A stretch of 64,000 bases of DNA from Cystobacter fuscus DSM 2262 (GCF_000335475.2 NZ_ANAH02000015.1:299167-363166); one strand, 5' to 3'. Positions 54,402 through 63,616 are shown, counted from the first letter of the stretch. Numbers and translations: made by a program. The notes: a model not told the origin generated them from the sequence alone.

Positions 54402-55289
54402 CTACTTCTGGGACTTGCGCGGCGAGGACTGCACGACGATGTCGCGCGCACGCTCGACACCATCGACGTACGCGAACGAGGTCTGCACCCGCGCGCCCTC
54501 GGAGATCTGCTTGAGGGGAATCTGCTGGCGCGTCGAGCCCTTGAACGCCCGCGTCTGATCGTCGATGGCGAGCCGGGAGACGGTGCCATCCGTGATGTCG
54601 ACGACCTCGATGTGCTGGGGCGTGACGTCGCGCACCCGCCCGTCGAACTCCACGGTGACCACCGTGACCGGCTGGGCGTCATCGTCCCGGGAGGCATTCG
54701 CCGTGTTGTTCGTGTCTCGGGGAGCCGAAGCCGAGCCCCCCGCGCCGGAGCCCCCTGCCCCGCCCGTGCCTCCCGTCCCGCGCAGATTGGACACCTCGCG
54801 CTCCAGGGCTTCCACGCGCCGCTGGAGGTCGGTGAGAGACGTCCCCTGCCCGCCGCTGCCTCCCGTGGCGCCGGCATTGCCACCCGAACCGCCGGTTGCG
54901 CCTGAACCACCCGTTCCACCCGCCGCCCCCGTGCCCGTCTGGGTGCTCGGGCTCAAGAAGGGCGAAGCGGAGGGCATCTCCGGAGTGGTCCCCCAATAGG
55001 TGGGCCCCCCGGGTCCCACCGTCCCGGTGCCGCCCGTTCCCTGAAGCCCCGTGCCCCCCGCCTGGGTGTTGTTCTGCAAGGGCACGCCATTGAGCCCCGC
55101 GTTGCCCTGTTGCCCGAACGGCCCGAAGAGGCCCGGGCCCGCCGTGTCCTGCCCTTGCTGGATGCTGGCCGCGCCCGTCGGTCCCGCCGCGGGCTGCTGT
55201 TGCTGCCCCACCGCGCCCTGCTGCTGCGCCACGGCCACCAGAGGGGTGGTCCCCAGCAAGGCCAGCGCCATCCACATGGCTCCGCGCAT
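54402..55289 (-). CDS. Exported Gly-rich coiled-coil protein with small C-terminal beta domain (paralogue 1)
   Basis: A 295-residue protein with signal peptide ending Ala-Val-Ala near 20. Gln-, Gly- and Thr-rich low-complexity sequence (many Gly-Gly-Thr-Gly units) surrounds a short coiled coil (Leu-Gln-Arg-Arg-Val-Glu-Ala-Leu-Glu-Arg-Glu-Val). The C-terminus has Gly-Arg-Val-Arg-Asp-Val-Thr-Pro, matching the paralogue downstream. It is divergent from the ECF sigma gene with a 190-base gap, so it may be a target of that sigma factor. Probably envelope-associated. Confidence 0.75.
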   Translation of the reverse strand: MRGAMWMALALLGTTPLVAVAQQQGAVGQQQQPAAGPTGAASIQQGQDTAGPGLFGPFGQQGNAGLNGVPLQNNTQAGGTGLQGTGGTGTVGPGGPTYWGTTPEMPSASPFLSPSTQTGTGAAGGTGGSGATGGSGGNAGATGGSGGQGTSLTDLQRRVEALEREVSNLRGTGGTGGAGGSGAGGSASAPRDTNNTANASRDDDAQPVTVVTVEFDGRVRDVTPQHIEVVDITDGTVSRLAIDDQTRAFKGSTRQQIPLKQISEGARVQTSFAYVDGVERARDIVVQSSPRKSQK

Positions 55290-55479
55290 CTCACTCCTCC
55301 TCGTCGTGAACCCCTACCTGCCCGCAAGGTGGGAATCGTTCACCAAGACACCCACCCGGACGCGGGGAAGGGCTGACTCCCAGGCTGCCCTTGGGGCGGG
55401 GGAACGGGCCGGACGGCGGAAAACGGAATGAAAGGAGGGGACGGGTGAAACTTCCGGCGGCTTCGTGTCACGTTGAGGC

Positions 55480-56100
55480 GTGGCCCATCTCTTCGCGATC
55501 CGAATGCCCTTCACGGGCAGCGCGGTACCGGCCGTCGATACCGAGCGACGGCTCGTCGCGCGCGCGCGGCGAGGGGACCCGGCCGCCTTCCGTGGCCTCT
55601 TCGAACAGCACTCGCCCGCCGTCTGGCGCTTCCTGCGCGACCTGCTGCGGGACGAGGCCGCCGCGGACGAGGCCACCCAGGAAACGTTCGTGCGGGCCCA
55701 TGCGCGGCTCGGGGCGCTGCGAGACGACACGCGGTTCGTCTCGTGGCTGCTGGGTATCGCGCGCCACGTCTATCTGGAGTCACGCCGCGGCCAGGCCACG
55801 CACCTGGACATCGCCGACGAGGAGAACGAGCCCCTGCTGGAGGCGGCGCGGCCCTCGCCCACCCCCGAGGCGTGGTTGCTGGATCGCGAATTGGAGGGCC
55901 TCTTGAGCGAGGCCCTCGGCGAGGTGCGAGAGGAGCGCCGGGCGGCGCTGCTGCTGCGCATCGACCATGGGCTGGCCTACGAGGACATCGCCCAGGTGAT
56001 GGGCTGGTCACTGCCCAAGGTGAAGAATGAGATCCACCGGGCCCGGTTGCAGCTGCGCGAGCGGCTGGCCGGGCACGTGGGAACAGGAGGTCGGCCATGA
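55480..56100 (+). CDS. ECF-type RNA polymerase sigma factor
   Basis: A 206-residue sigma factor; GTG 55480 has a close GAGG, ATG 55504 is the alternative. Region 2 has Phe-Arg-Gly-Leu-Phe-Glu-Gln-His, Ala-Ala-Asp-Glu-Ala-Thr-Gln-Glu-Thr-Phe and Ser-Trp-Leu-Leu-Gly-Ile-Ala-Arg. Region 4 has Tyr-Glu-Asp-Ile-Ala-Gln-Val-Met-Gly-Trp-Ser and Val-Lys-Asn-Glu-Ile-His-Arg-Ala-Arg. Its stop overlaps the anti-sigma gene start. ECF factors are held inactive by a paired anti-sigma factor until an envelope signal arrives. Confidence 0.94.
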   Translation: MAHLFAIRMPFTGSAVPAVDTERRLVARARRGDPAAFRGLFEQHSPAVWRFLRDLLRDEAAADEATQETFVRAHARLGALRDDTRFVSWLLGIARHVYLESRRGQATHLDIADEENEPLLEAARPSPTPEAWLLDRELEGLLSEALGEVREERRAALLLRIDHGLAYEDIAQVMGWSLPKVKNEIHRARLQLRERLAGHVGTGGRP

Positions 56101-56570
56101 ATCTCCCCTGCCGCGAGTCGGACCTGGACGCCCTGCTCGCCGGAGAGTTGTCCGCGGAGGAAGCCGGTCGCGTGGGCGCGCATGCGGCCGCGTGTGACAC
56201 GTGCGCGCGGACGCTGGAGTGGCTGAGGATGGAGCGTGGGTGGATGGCGCGGCGGGCGAGGCGTCAACCCGCGCGGCGGGCGTTGGAGACGGGCGCGTGG
56301 GAGGCCCGGTTGCGGCCCGCGCCGTCGCGCTCCTGGCCGAGGGAGTGGCGCGGGGGGATGTGGGCCGCGGCGGCGCTGGTGTCGTGCGTGACGCTCAGCC
56401 TGCTGTCCACGGCGCGCCCCACGGCCCGCCCCGAGGAGCCCTGGGGAGACGGGCTCGTGTCCATGGCCCGGGTGGAGATGTGCACGGATCCGGGCATCGA
56501 GGCGGTGGCCCGCGTGGAGGCCCGGGTGGGAGCATGCCTGTTGGCCTCGCCCACCCAGCCTCCGTGGTGA
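56097..56570 (+). CDS. Zinc-finger anti-sigma factor
   Basis: A 157-residue protein coupled to the ECF gene by a four-base overlap. The anti-sigma domain has His-Ala-Ala-Ala-Cys-Asp-Thr-Cys (HxxxCxxC, zinc-binding) near 26-33. One membrane helix near 88-105 (Ala-Ala-Ala-Leu-Val-Ser-Cys-Val-Thr-Leu-Ser-Leu-Leu) follows, then a short periplasmic tail with two Cys. It should sequester the sigma factor at the inner membrane. Confidence 0.9.
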   Translation: MNLPCRESDLDALLAGELSAEEAGRVGAHAAACDTCARTLEWLRMERGWMARRARRQPARRALETGAWEARLRPAPSRSWPREWRGGMWAAAALVSCVTLSLLSTARPTARPEEPWGDGLVSMARVEMCTDPGIEAVARVEARVGACLLASPTQPPW

Positions 56571-56580
56571 GCCAGCCGCC

Positions 56581-58428
56581 TCAGGGGGACGACGGATAGG
56601 CGAGCGCCCGGTCCACCGCGGCCCTGGCCTGCACGAGGCCGTAGCCGAACACGTCGTTCTGGTCCGTCTTCGAGGGCTGCGCGGGGTTGGGGATGTACCG
56701 GGCGGACTTCTGGAGGATCTCCAGCACCTGGTCGCTCTTGAGGTCCGGGCGGGCGCTCCACACCAGCGCGGCGACGGCGGACGCGTAGGGCGTGGCCATG
56801 GAGGTGCCGGTGCTGAAGGCGTAGTCGCTGCCCTGGATGCCCAGGCGCACGTTCTGACCCACCTGGGCGAGGAAGGTGGGCACGAGCGTGGTGGTCACCG
56901 CCGTCACCGGGGGCCAGTTCGCGTCGGTGTTGAGCGTGAAGAGCAGCGAGTCGTCATCCTCGGGATCGTTGTTGCCGATGATGACGGCGCGCGCGCCCTG
57001 GGAGCGCACGTTGCGCACCTTGTCGGCGAAGGTGATTTCCCCCCCGCGCTCCACGAAGGCGACGAAGCCGTCGCAGGTGGCCTCGGGGCAGGAGCGCAGG
57101 CCCTTGCCCTGACCGCAGTTGAGGAGCTTGCCCTCGTACTCCTCGAAGGGCACGTAATCCAGGGCCGACGAGACGTAGAAGGTGCTGCCGATCCACAGGT
57201 TGGCGAAGGGCGCCTTGCCCCGGGGATAGGTGGAGTAGATGTTCACGCCAGGGGCCACGAAGTCCAGGTGGGGGCCGATCTGGGAGAACCCGGGGTGCTT
57301 GGCCTCCTCGTCCACCGCGCCCACGGCGATGACGGAGTCATAGGCGGCCGGGTAGACGCGGGACTCCTCGGTGGCCGTCTCGCCGCCGTTGCCACTGGCC
57401 GCGAAGGACAGCAGCCCCGCGGCCTTGGCCTTGTCGAAGGCCTCCTTCTCGAGATCACTGCTATCCGACGAGCCCAGCGAGAGCGAGATGATGTTCGCCT
57501 TCTTCTCCACGCACCACTCGACGGCGGAGATGACGTCGGACACCTTGCCGCTGCCCTCCGTGTCGAGCACGCGCGCGACGAGCAACCGCGCGCCCGGCGA
57601 GGCCCCCACCACGCCCGAGGGGCTCAGGGTGGGATCATTGGGATTGACGCTGCCGTGCACACCGGGCTGCGCGGCGATGATGCCCGCCACGTGGGTGCCG
57701 TGGCCTCCGCCCCACACGCCCTGCGCGTCCTTGTCCTCGGGCTCGTCGTCGTCATCGACGAAGTCCCTGCCCCCGGCGTAGACGGCCTGGAGTTCGGGGT
57801 GTTGCAGGTCCATGCCGCTGTCGACGACACAGACGATCCGGCCCGAGCCGGTGGGCGCCCCCTCCTGGAGCGAGCCCTGGTTGTTGGGGTCCCACACCTC
57901 GTTGGCCTGCGTCATGCGCAGGGCCTGGGTGTACTCCGAGGGGATGCCACCGCCCTGGAGCCTCGGCGTGGCGGACGACGCCGCCATGGGCCGCGTCCAG
58001 GTGGAGACGTTGCCGAGCGCGAACACCTCGTGGTCCGGCTCGATGGAGAGCACGTCCGGGTCCTTGGCGAGCCGGGCCTGGGCCTCCGGGGTGAGGGAGA
58101 GGGCCATGGCATCGAGCGTGGGCCAGTGGCGCTTGACGCGCGCGCCCAGGGAGCGCACGCGGTCCTCGCGGCCGCGCAGCGCGGCGGCGGTGCGCAGGCC
58201 CTTCTGGGGACGGAAGCGCACCAGCATGGGCTGGGCGTCGCCGGAGGAGGACAGGGCGGAAGAGGCCGAGCCCGTGGCGCGGGAGGAAGCGATGGGCGCC
58301 GCCTTCGCTTGGACGACGAGCTCCGGGCACAACGGCTGCTCCTGCGGCGTGACATCATCCGGAGGGGGCTCGACCCCGCAGCCGCCCCCCGCGATTCCCA
58401 GCAGGCCCAACAGAACCAGTCGCCTCAT
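56581..58428 (-). CDS. Subtilisin-like (S8) serine protease lipoprotein with PA insert
   Basis: A 615-residue protease. The lipobox region Leu-Leu-Gly-Ile-Ala-Gly-Gly-Gly-Cys is near residue 17. An inhibitor-like prodomain (about 65-135) precedes the catalytic domain with Asp203 (Val-Val-Asp-Ser-Gly), His243 (Gly-His-Gly-Thr-His-Val-Ala-Gly) and Ser543 (Gly-Thr-Ser-Met-Ala-Thr-Pro). The span between His and Ser is stretched by an inserted PA-like domain, near 395-500. The triad is complete. Likely active at the cell surface, for predation or protein turnover. Confidence 0.93.
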   Translation of the reverse strand: MRRLVLLGLLGIAGGGCGVEPPPDDVTPQEQPLCPELVVQAKAAPIASSRATGSASSALSSSGDAQPMLVRFRPQKGLRTAAALRGREDRVRSLGARVKRHWPTLDAMALSLTPEAQARLAKDPDVLSIEPDHEVFALGNVSTWTRPMAASSATPRLQGGGIPSEYTQALRMTQANEVWDPNNQGSLQEGAPTGSGRIVCVVDSGMDLQHPELQAVYAGGRDFVDDDDEPEDKDAQGVWGGGHGTHVAGIIAAQPGVHGSVNPNDPTLSPSGVVGASPGARLLVARVLDTEGSGKVSDVISAVEWCVEKKANIISLSLGSSDSSDLEKEAFDKAKAAGLLSFAASGNGGETATEESRVYPAAYDSVIAVGAVDEEAKHPGFSQIGPHLDFVAPGVNIYSTYPRGKAPFANLWIGSTFYVSSALDYVPFEEYEGKLLNCGQGKGLRSCPEATCDGFVAFVERGGEITFADKVRNVRSQGARAVIIGNNDPEDDDSLLFTLNTDANWPPVTAVTTTLVPTFLAQVGQNVRLGIQGSDYAFSTGTSMATPYASAVAALVWSARPDLKSDQVLEILQKSARYIPNPAQPSKTDQNDVFGYGLVQARAAVDRALAYPSSP

Positions 58429-58606
58429 GTCGTGACGTCTCCTTGCACCCCGTCAGCGACGGGGGATCGCACCACGCCGGTGCTCTGCGCCCTACGGTCG
58501 GGCCGGGCCTCACCAACGGCGGATGCGCCGGACCCATTCCTGGGGCAACAGGCTAGGCCGTCTACTCGCCCGGCGATAGGGCCCCCCGGGTGTGGGGGTG
58601 GGCTCC

Positions 58607-60340
58607 TCAGCGCGAGGCGGGCTCGATTCCGAACAACCGCTCCACGTGGCGCGAGTACTCGGCGAGTTGCCGCTCGACGTCCTCGGGGCTCCAGCCCAGC
58701 AGGGGGGCCATGTCGGCGGCGGCGACGCGGGCGGCGGCGCGGCCGAGGTCGCGCGTCTCGAAGGCCAGCTTGAGGCGGCGCACGAGCAGATCATCCAGGG
58801 AGTGGACGAACTCGTGGGTGACGCCGTGGACGGCCTCGGCGCGCAGGTAGGGCAGACCGGGGGCAAGCGGCTCTGCGAGCGCGGGCCGCTCGCGGGTGAG
58901 GGCCCAGGGCAGACGCCAGCGGTTGCCGTAGGCGCGCACGAGGTGGAGGGCGACGTCGTCCCGGCCCACCTCGGCGCGCGCGGCGGCGAGCTCCGCGTCG
59001 AACGAGGCGAAGTCCCCGCCGGGCAGCGCGAGCGAGCCGGTGCGGGCCTTCTGGTGGGGCACGCCGAGCTGCTTCTCGACGGCGTTGACCATGTCGCTCG
59101 CCATGACGCGGTAGGTGGTGAGCTTGCCGCCGGAGATGGCGAGCACGCCCGAGGGGCTCGCGTGGATGGCGTGTTCGCGGCTGGCGCTGTTGGCGTCACC
59201 GGAGCCGGAGTAGGCGCTCGCCACGAGCGGGCGGATGCCGGCCCAGGCGCTCACGACGTCCTCGCGCACCAGGCGGGCCTCGGGGAAGAGGCCGTTGGCG
59301 GAGGCGAGCAGGTAGTCCAGATCGGACACGCTGGCGCGCACCTCGGCGGGATGGGACTGGGTGGGGGTCTCGGTGGTGCCGATGATGGTGTGGGTCGCGG
59401 CGGGGAGGATGAACATCACCCGGCCGTCCACGGGGGACAGGAGGGTGATGGCGGTATCGGGGGGCGTGGGCAGGCGCTCACGGGGCACGGCGATGTGCAC
59501 GCCCTTGGAGCCGCGCACGGCGGGCGAGCCATCCTGGGCGTCGTCGAGCTTGCGGATCTCATCGCTCCAGGGGCCGGTGGCGCTGACGACGGCGCGGGCG
59601 CGCACGGTGTGCTCCTGGCCGGTGAGCGTGTCGACGACGGTGGCGCCCTGGGCCTTGCCGTTCTCCAGGAGGAGCGCGCGCACGGAGGCGTGGTTGAGGA
59701 TGACGGCGCCAGCCTCGGAGGCGGCGAGCACGTTGGCGAGCGTGAGCCGGGCATCGTCGGTGGCGGCGTCGTAGTAGCGGGCGCCGCCGGTGAGGCCCTC
59801 GGAGCGGATGCCCGGGAAGGTGTCGGAGACCTGGCGCGGGTTGAGCAGGCGCGAGTTGCGCACGTTGCGGAAGAGCGCGAGGGCGTCATAGAGCTTGAGG
59901 CCGGCGGCGAGCTTCCAGCGCTTCAGGCGGGCGCCCTTGTAGACGGGCCAGACGAAGGCCAGGGGACGCACCAGGTGGGGCGCGAGCCGCAGCAGCCGGT
60001 AGCGCTCGATGCTGGATTCGAAGACGAGACCGAGGTGGCCATGCTCCAGGTAGCGCACGCCGCCGTGGACGAGGCGCGAGGAGCGGCTGGAGGTGCCGGA
60101 AGCGAAGTCCTCGCGCTCCACGAGCGCCACGCGCAAGCCCCGCAGGGCCGCGTCGCGAGCGATGCCGCAGCCGGTGATGCCGCCGCCGATGACGAGAACA
60201 TCGAAGACCTGGGCCGCCAGGGCGAGCAGGCGCTCGGAGCGAGGAGCGGGCGGACGGGGGGCGGGCAGGGAGACGAGCGACTGGACCTCTTGGCGGGAGA
60301 AGGGAACCAGGGCACTCGGGGCGGCGGATTCAGGAGTCAC
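58607..60340 (-). CDS. glpD: Aerobic glycerol-3-phosphate dehydrogenase
   Basis: A 577-residue FAD enzyme. The N-terminal FAD site is Val-Ile-Gly-Gly-Gly-Ile-Thr-Gly-Cys-Gly-Ile-Ala-Arg-Asp-Ala-Ala, and the family motif Ser-Ser-Arg-Leu-Val-His-Gly-Gly-Val-Arg-Tyr-Leu follows. The C-terminal domain has Gly-Gly-Lys-Leu-Thr-Thr-Tyr-Arg. The enzyme oxidises glycerol-3-phosphate to dihydroxyacetone phosphate at the inner membrane and passes electrons to quinone. It is slightly longer than E. coli GlpD because of an N-terminal extension. No glpF or glpK is beside it. Confidence 0.94.
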   Translation of the reverse strand: MTPESAAPSALVPFSRQEVQSLVSLPAPRPPAPRSERLLALAAQVFDVLVIGGGITGCGIARDAALRGLRVALVEREDFASGTSSRSSRLVHGGVRYLEHGHLGLVFESSIERYRLLRLAPHLVRPLAFVWPVYKGARLKRWKLAAGLKLYDALALFRNVRNSRLLNPRQVSDTFPGIRSEGLTGGARYYDAATDDARLTLANVLAASEAGAVILNHASVRALLLENGKAQGATVVDTLTGQEHTVRARAVVSATGPWSDEIRKLDDAQDGSPAVRGSKGVHIAVPRERLPTPPDTAITLLSPVDGRVMFILPAATHTIIGTTETPTQSHPAEVRASVSDLDYLLASANGLFPEARLVREDVVSAWAGIRPLVASAYSGSGDANSASREHAIHASPSGVLAISGGKLTTYRVMASDMVNAVEKQLGVPHQKARTGSLALPGGDFASFDAELAAARAEVGRDDVALHLVRAYGNRWRLPWALTRERPALAEPLAPGLPYLRAEAVHGVTHEFVHSLDDLLVRRLKLAFETRDLGRAAARVAAADMAPLLGWSPEDVERQLAEYSRHVERLFGIEPASR

Positions 60341-60571
60341 GGAGGGAGTCTAGCGGCGAAGGGGAGTGGGTGGCAGTGGGAACGAAACGCGGCGCGTCAA
60401 GGGGGTAACGAAGGAGCGACGAAGAGACAACGGAGGGCGGGAGGGTGAGGAGCAACGGACACTGCACCGGCGGGGAGCGTCGGGGAGTGTCGTGCGGACG
60501 AGGGGGAGAGGTGCCTGGAAGGCGGGGCATGAATACCTCCACCACTGGAGCGCGAAGTGGGGAGGTGGCGC

Positions 60572-60997
60572 GTGAGCACGTTGACGTACGAGCGCAGCGG
60601 GAGGACGAACACGGGGGCGCAGGCGGTCCGGATCGAGGGCATGAGGAACCTGCGCGTCCTGGTGCAGGGGGAGACGGTGCTGGAGCGAGCGCTGACGGTG
60701 GAGGAGCAGGGGCGCCTGGGCCCGCTGGTGGAGGAAGCCAGACGCCAACCGGCACCGGTCATCGTGCTGCCCACCCCGGGAGGCCCGACGGGGATGGCGG
60801 TGAGTCTGGCGTTCGAGGGGGAGGAAGCACCGCGGGTGAGAGCGGGGGCCCATCCCGGGCAACCCCTACGAGGAGTGGGCTCGCCCTACGACGCGTTGTT
60901 GGAGGATCTGGACGAGCTCCTGACGGAGGAGCTGCACACGCGCTCGCCGAGGCACGCCTACGCGGTGTTGCCCCACGAGTTGCGGCAACAGGAGTGA
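60572..60997 (+). CDS. Hypothetical protein (141 aa)
   Basis: A 141-residue protein; GGAGG lies six bases before GTG 60572. Beta-rich in the first half (Asn-Leu-Arg-Val-Leu-Val-Gln-Gly-Glu), helical in the second (Ala-Leu-Leu-Glu-Asp-Leu-Asp-Glu-Leu-Leu). No known domain, signal peptide or membrane segment. It is the first gene of a row of small genes on this strand. Confidence 0.65.
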   Translation: MSTLTYERSGRTNTGAQAVRIEGMRNLRVLVQGETVLERALTVEEQGRLGPLVEEARRQPAPVIVLPTPGGPTGMAVSLAFEGEEAPRVRAGAHPGQPLRGVGSPYDALLEDLDELLTEELHTRSPRHAYAVLPHELRQQE

Positions 60998-61155
60998 GGG
61001 AGGCCGTGACGGACGTCCCCCCGGAGGGCACCGGGGGAGGTCTGGCGGCCTGAGCGGCTGCTTTCCTGGGAAGGAAGACAGGGAGCGGAGGGAGCCGGGG
61101 TATGGGCGGCGCACGTCGGGTTGCCGGCGGCGAGCGACCATGCCAGAGAGACAGC

Positions 61156-61503
61156 ATGAAGCGAGTGCGGTTCTCGGTCCACCGGACAGTGGGAGAGGCG
61201 AGACTTCGAGCAGGGTTGTTGTCGGGCTCGGGGTTCTCGGTCGAGGTGCGAGGAGAGGCCCTCTCGCCGCTGGGCGGGGAGATTCCCAACACGGAGACGT
61301 GGGTGGAGCTGTGGCTTCCGGAGGAGGAAGTCGCGCGCGCGAGGGAATTGGAAGCCGAGGTGGAGGAGGGCAAGGAGAAGGCGGAGCGGATCGTGGACTG
61401 TCCGCGCTGTGGAGAGGGCAGCCCGGGGAACTTCGAGCTGTGCTGGAACTGCGAGGAGGAACTGCCCGCCTCGCCGCGACCGCGACTCCGGGCGGTGTCC
61501 TGA
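61156..61503 (+). CDS. DUF2007-like protein with zinc ribbon
   Basis: A 115-residue protein from ATG 61156. The first ~75 residues fit DUF2007, a small PII/ferredoxin-like signalling fold (Glu-Ala-Arg-Leu-Arg-Ala-Gly-Leu-Leu, then Val-Glu-Leu-Trp-Leu-Pro-Glu-Glu). The end has Cys-Pro-Arg-Cys-Gly and Cys-Trp-Asn-Cys-Glu, a four-Cys zinc ribbon. Function unknown. Confidence 0.75.
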   Translation: MKRVRFSVHRTVGEARLRAGLLSGSGFSVEVRGEALSPLGGEIPNTETWVELWLPEEEVARARELEAEVEEGKEKAERIVDCPRCGEGSPGNFELCWNCEEELPASPRPRLRAVS

Positions 61504-61549
61504 GCAAGACCCCCCGGATACAGTGAAGCCCCTACCCTCGAGAGAACCC

Positions 61550-62560
61550 GTGTCGAACGAGCCACGCGCCGAAGAAGCCTGGGAGGACCCGGGCTCTCCC
61601 CGAGCCGAGAATCAGGACCGCGCCCGTCGCTTCGGGATGGATCCAGGCGTGCGCAAGGTGCTGCTCGTCTGCCTGGCGGCGCTGGTGTTGCACCTGTTGG
61701 TGCTGTTGTTGCCGAGGAACATGCCCGAGCAGGAGCTGGCGATCGCGCGAGCGATCCCCGATTCGGCGAAGCGGGTGGCGCTGTTGAAGCCGTTGAAGGA
61801 GCACCCGAAGGCCACGGGAGCGGACCTGCGGGAGGCGGCGGAGCTGCTGCGCGAGGGCTCGCCGATGGATGCCTACGAGCTGACGAAGGAGTCGGAGCGC
61901 AGGGAGCCCGGTTCAGTGGAGACGCAGCTGCTGATGGCGCGGATCTGCCATGGGCAGCGGATGAACCGGTGCGAGGAGGAAGCCCTCCGGAAGGCGGAGG
62001 AAGTGGCACCGGGGGATGGCCGATCGGCGTTGTTGCGAGCGGACTTCCGGGAGGCGGAGGGCGACCTCGCGGGGGCGCTGAAGTCGGTGGAGGAGGCGTA
62101 CCACAAGGAGCCCGGGAGGAAGGGAGTGGGCGTGAGGTACGCGCGGCTGCTGAGCGCGGCACACCAGGGAGAAGCGGCCCTGGAAGTGCTCAGGACGCAG
62201 GGGGTGAACCTGGGGAAGGCCCGACTGTGGCTGGAGGAGGGCCTGGTGCGGGTGGACCAGGGGCGGCTCGAGGAAGCGCGGCAGCTCTTCTCGAGGGCGG
62301 TGGAGGCGGATCCGAAGCTGGTGATGGGGTACTACCACCTGGGCGTCACGGCCTTCCGGCTGGGGGACATCCAGGGAGCGGAGGACGCGTTGAGGATGGC
62401 GGACCGCCTGGACATGACGGACATGAAGGCCCTGTCGGCGCTGTGTGAGATTCAGCGCAGCACGGGGAGGACGGACGCGGTGACGGCGACGCGCATGGAC
62501 CTCGAGCGCCGGTTTCCCGAGCGGTTGGACGCGGTGCGAACCGCCTGCATCACTCGCTGA
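61550..62560 (+). CDS. Membrane-anchored TPR protein
   Basis: A 336-residue protein from GTG 61550 (GAGAGA upstream); GTG 61523 is the alternative. One membrane helix (Leu-Leu-Val-Cys-Leu-Ala-Ala-Leu-Val-Leu) is near residues 38-56, then TPR units such as Leu-Glu-Glu-Ala-Arg-Gln-Leu-Phe-Ser-Arg-Ala-Val-Glu-Ala-Asp-Pro and Tyr-Tyr-His-Leu-Gly-Val. The TPRs probably face the periplasm. No enzyme motif. Probably a scaffold. Confidence 0.8.
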   Translation: MSNEPRAEEAWEDPGSPRAENQDRARRFGMDPGVRKVLLVCLAALVLHLLVLLLPRNMPEQELAIARAIPDSAKRVALLKPLKEHPKATGADLREAAELLREGSPMDAYELTKESERREPGSVETQLLMARICHGQRMNRCEEEALRKAEEVAPGDGRSALLRADFREAEGDLAGALKSVEEAYHKEPGRKGVGVRYARLLSAAHQGEAALEVLRTQGVNLGKARLWLEEGLVRVDQGRLEEARQLFSRAVEADPKLVMGYYHLGVTAFRLGDIQGAEDALRMADRLDMTDMKALSALCEIQRSTGRTDAVTATRMDLERRFPERLDAVRTACITR

Positions 62561-62572
62561 GGACGGCGGCTC

Positions 62573-62872
62573 CTACTCCTCGGGGATGCCACGAATGCGC
62601 CGGAGCAACTGCGCGGCCGCCTTCACCTCGGCGTCCACGGAACCATCGGCGATCTCGGTTCGCACGACGGCCTGGAGGAAGGCCATCGCCTCCTCCTCAC
62701 GGTGCTGCTCGACCAGGAGACTGCCGAGCGCCATGCGCACGCGGGTGAGCACGACCAGATCCTCGGCGAGCACCGCGGCGTCGATCGCATCACTCAAGGC
62801 GGACTCGGCGAGTTCGGGCCGGCCCCGCTCGAGAAGCTCACGAGCGCGCTGAAGGTGACGGGACGCATCCAT
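62573..62872 (-). CDS. Small TPR-like helical protein (99 aa)
   Basis: A 99-residue helical protein from ATG 62872, the first Met with a fitting helical start (Ala-Arg-Glu-Leu-Leu-Glu-Arg-Gly-Arg). The repeats Ala-Glu-Ser-Ala-Leu and Glu-Glu-Ala-Met-Ala-Phe-Leu look like TPR helices. A longer frame to 63133 exists but runs over the slyX gene and is unlikely. It is convergent with the membrane TPR gene and divergent from slyX. Confidence 0.7.
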   Translation of the reverse strand: MDASRHLQRARELLERGRPELAESALSDAIDAAVLAEDLVVLTRVRMALGSLLVEQHREEEAMAFLQAVVRTEIADGSVDAEVKAAAQLLRRIRGIPEE

Positions 62873-62935
62873 GGAGGGGACTCCCAGAGACACGAGGAGG
62901 GACAACATGGCCGGGGCCGGGTTATCCCAGGGAAC

Positions 62936-63139
62936 ATGGACGACGAATCGCGAATCGTGGAGCTGGAGCTGCGCTACATGCAGCAGCAGGAGTTGCTGCA
63001 GGAACTGAGCGAGGTGCTGTACGCCCAGGGACGCGAGTTGGAAGGACTCCGGGTGGAGGTCGCCCTCATGAAGAAGAAGCTCGAGGGCGAGCCCGGCCTG
63101 GTGGATGCGCAGCGGCAGGAGAAGCCACCGCATTACTGA
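62936..63139 (+). CDS. slyX: SlyX family protein
   Basis: A 67-residue coiled-coil protein from ATG 62936. The pattern Glu-Ser-Arg-Ile-Val-Glu-Leu-Glu-Leu-Arg, then Leu-Leu-Gln-Glu-Leu-Ser-Glu-Val-Leu, then Gln-Gly-Arg-Glu-Leu-Glu, matches SlyX in length and heptads. SlyX has no assigned biochemical role. The start lies 63 bases from the divergent TPR-like gene. Confidence 0.85.
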   Translation: MDDESRIVELELRYMQQQELLQELSEVLYAQGRELEGLRVEVALMKKKLEGEPGLVDAQRQEKPPHY

Positions 63140-63166
63140 GCGGCGGCCCCTTCACCGGGCACGAGC

Positions 63167-63616
63167 CTACAACCGCCAGCCGACCCGCAGACCGACGTGG
63201 GGGCTGGGCGTGAGGTAGCCCACTTCGAGGCCGAAGGTGAACGAGCTGTTCTGGTAGCCGAAGCCAAAGGCGCCGTGGGCGCGAACGAAGTCGCCGCTGA
63301 AGCGCAGCCACGGGCCGACGAGCGCCTCCAGGTAGATGGGCGCGCCGCGGGGGCTGATGCGCAGATCCAGATCGATGGGGATACCGAACGACGTGGGACT
63401 GGTCGCCAGCATCGCGCCAAACCGGGCGCCAATGGACAGAGGCCCGATGAAGATGAAGTCCACCGCGCCGGTGATGTCGAAGAAGGGTCCGTGGTTGACG
63501 TGGTAATCGGCGCCGAGCGTCAGACGGAAGTCGGATCTCGCCTCGGATTGAGTCGGGGCGAGGCACACGGCAAGCGCGAAGAGGACGGCGACGAGAGGAC
63601 GCGACAGCTGCTTCAT
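63167..63616 (-). CDS. Small outer-membrane beta-barrel-like protein
   Basis: A 149-residue protein; GGAGCG precedes ATG 63616. Signal peptide ends near 27 (Ser-Glu-Ala-Arg). The mature part alternates hydrophobic and polar residues with Gly turns (Phe-Ile-Phe-Ile-Gly-Pro-Leu-Ser-Ile-Gly-Ala-Arg-Phe-Gly) and ends Val-Gly-Trp-Arg-Leu, as small beta-barrels do, though the last residue is Leu rather than Phe. It is the last protein gene before the rRNA genes. Confidence 0.7.
   Translation of the reverse strand: MKQLSRPLVAVLFALAVCLAPTQSEARSDFRLTLGADYHVNHGPFFDITGAVDFIFIGPLSIGARFGAMLATSPTSFGIPIDLDLRISPRGAPIYLEALVGPWLRFSGDFVRAHGAFGFGYQNSSFTFGLEVGYLTPSPHVGLRVGWRL

Noticed and set aside
55440..55480. 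GAAACTT as -35 box of an ECF-type promoter before the sigma gene
   Set aside because: No matching -10 box at the usual 16-17 base spacing was found.
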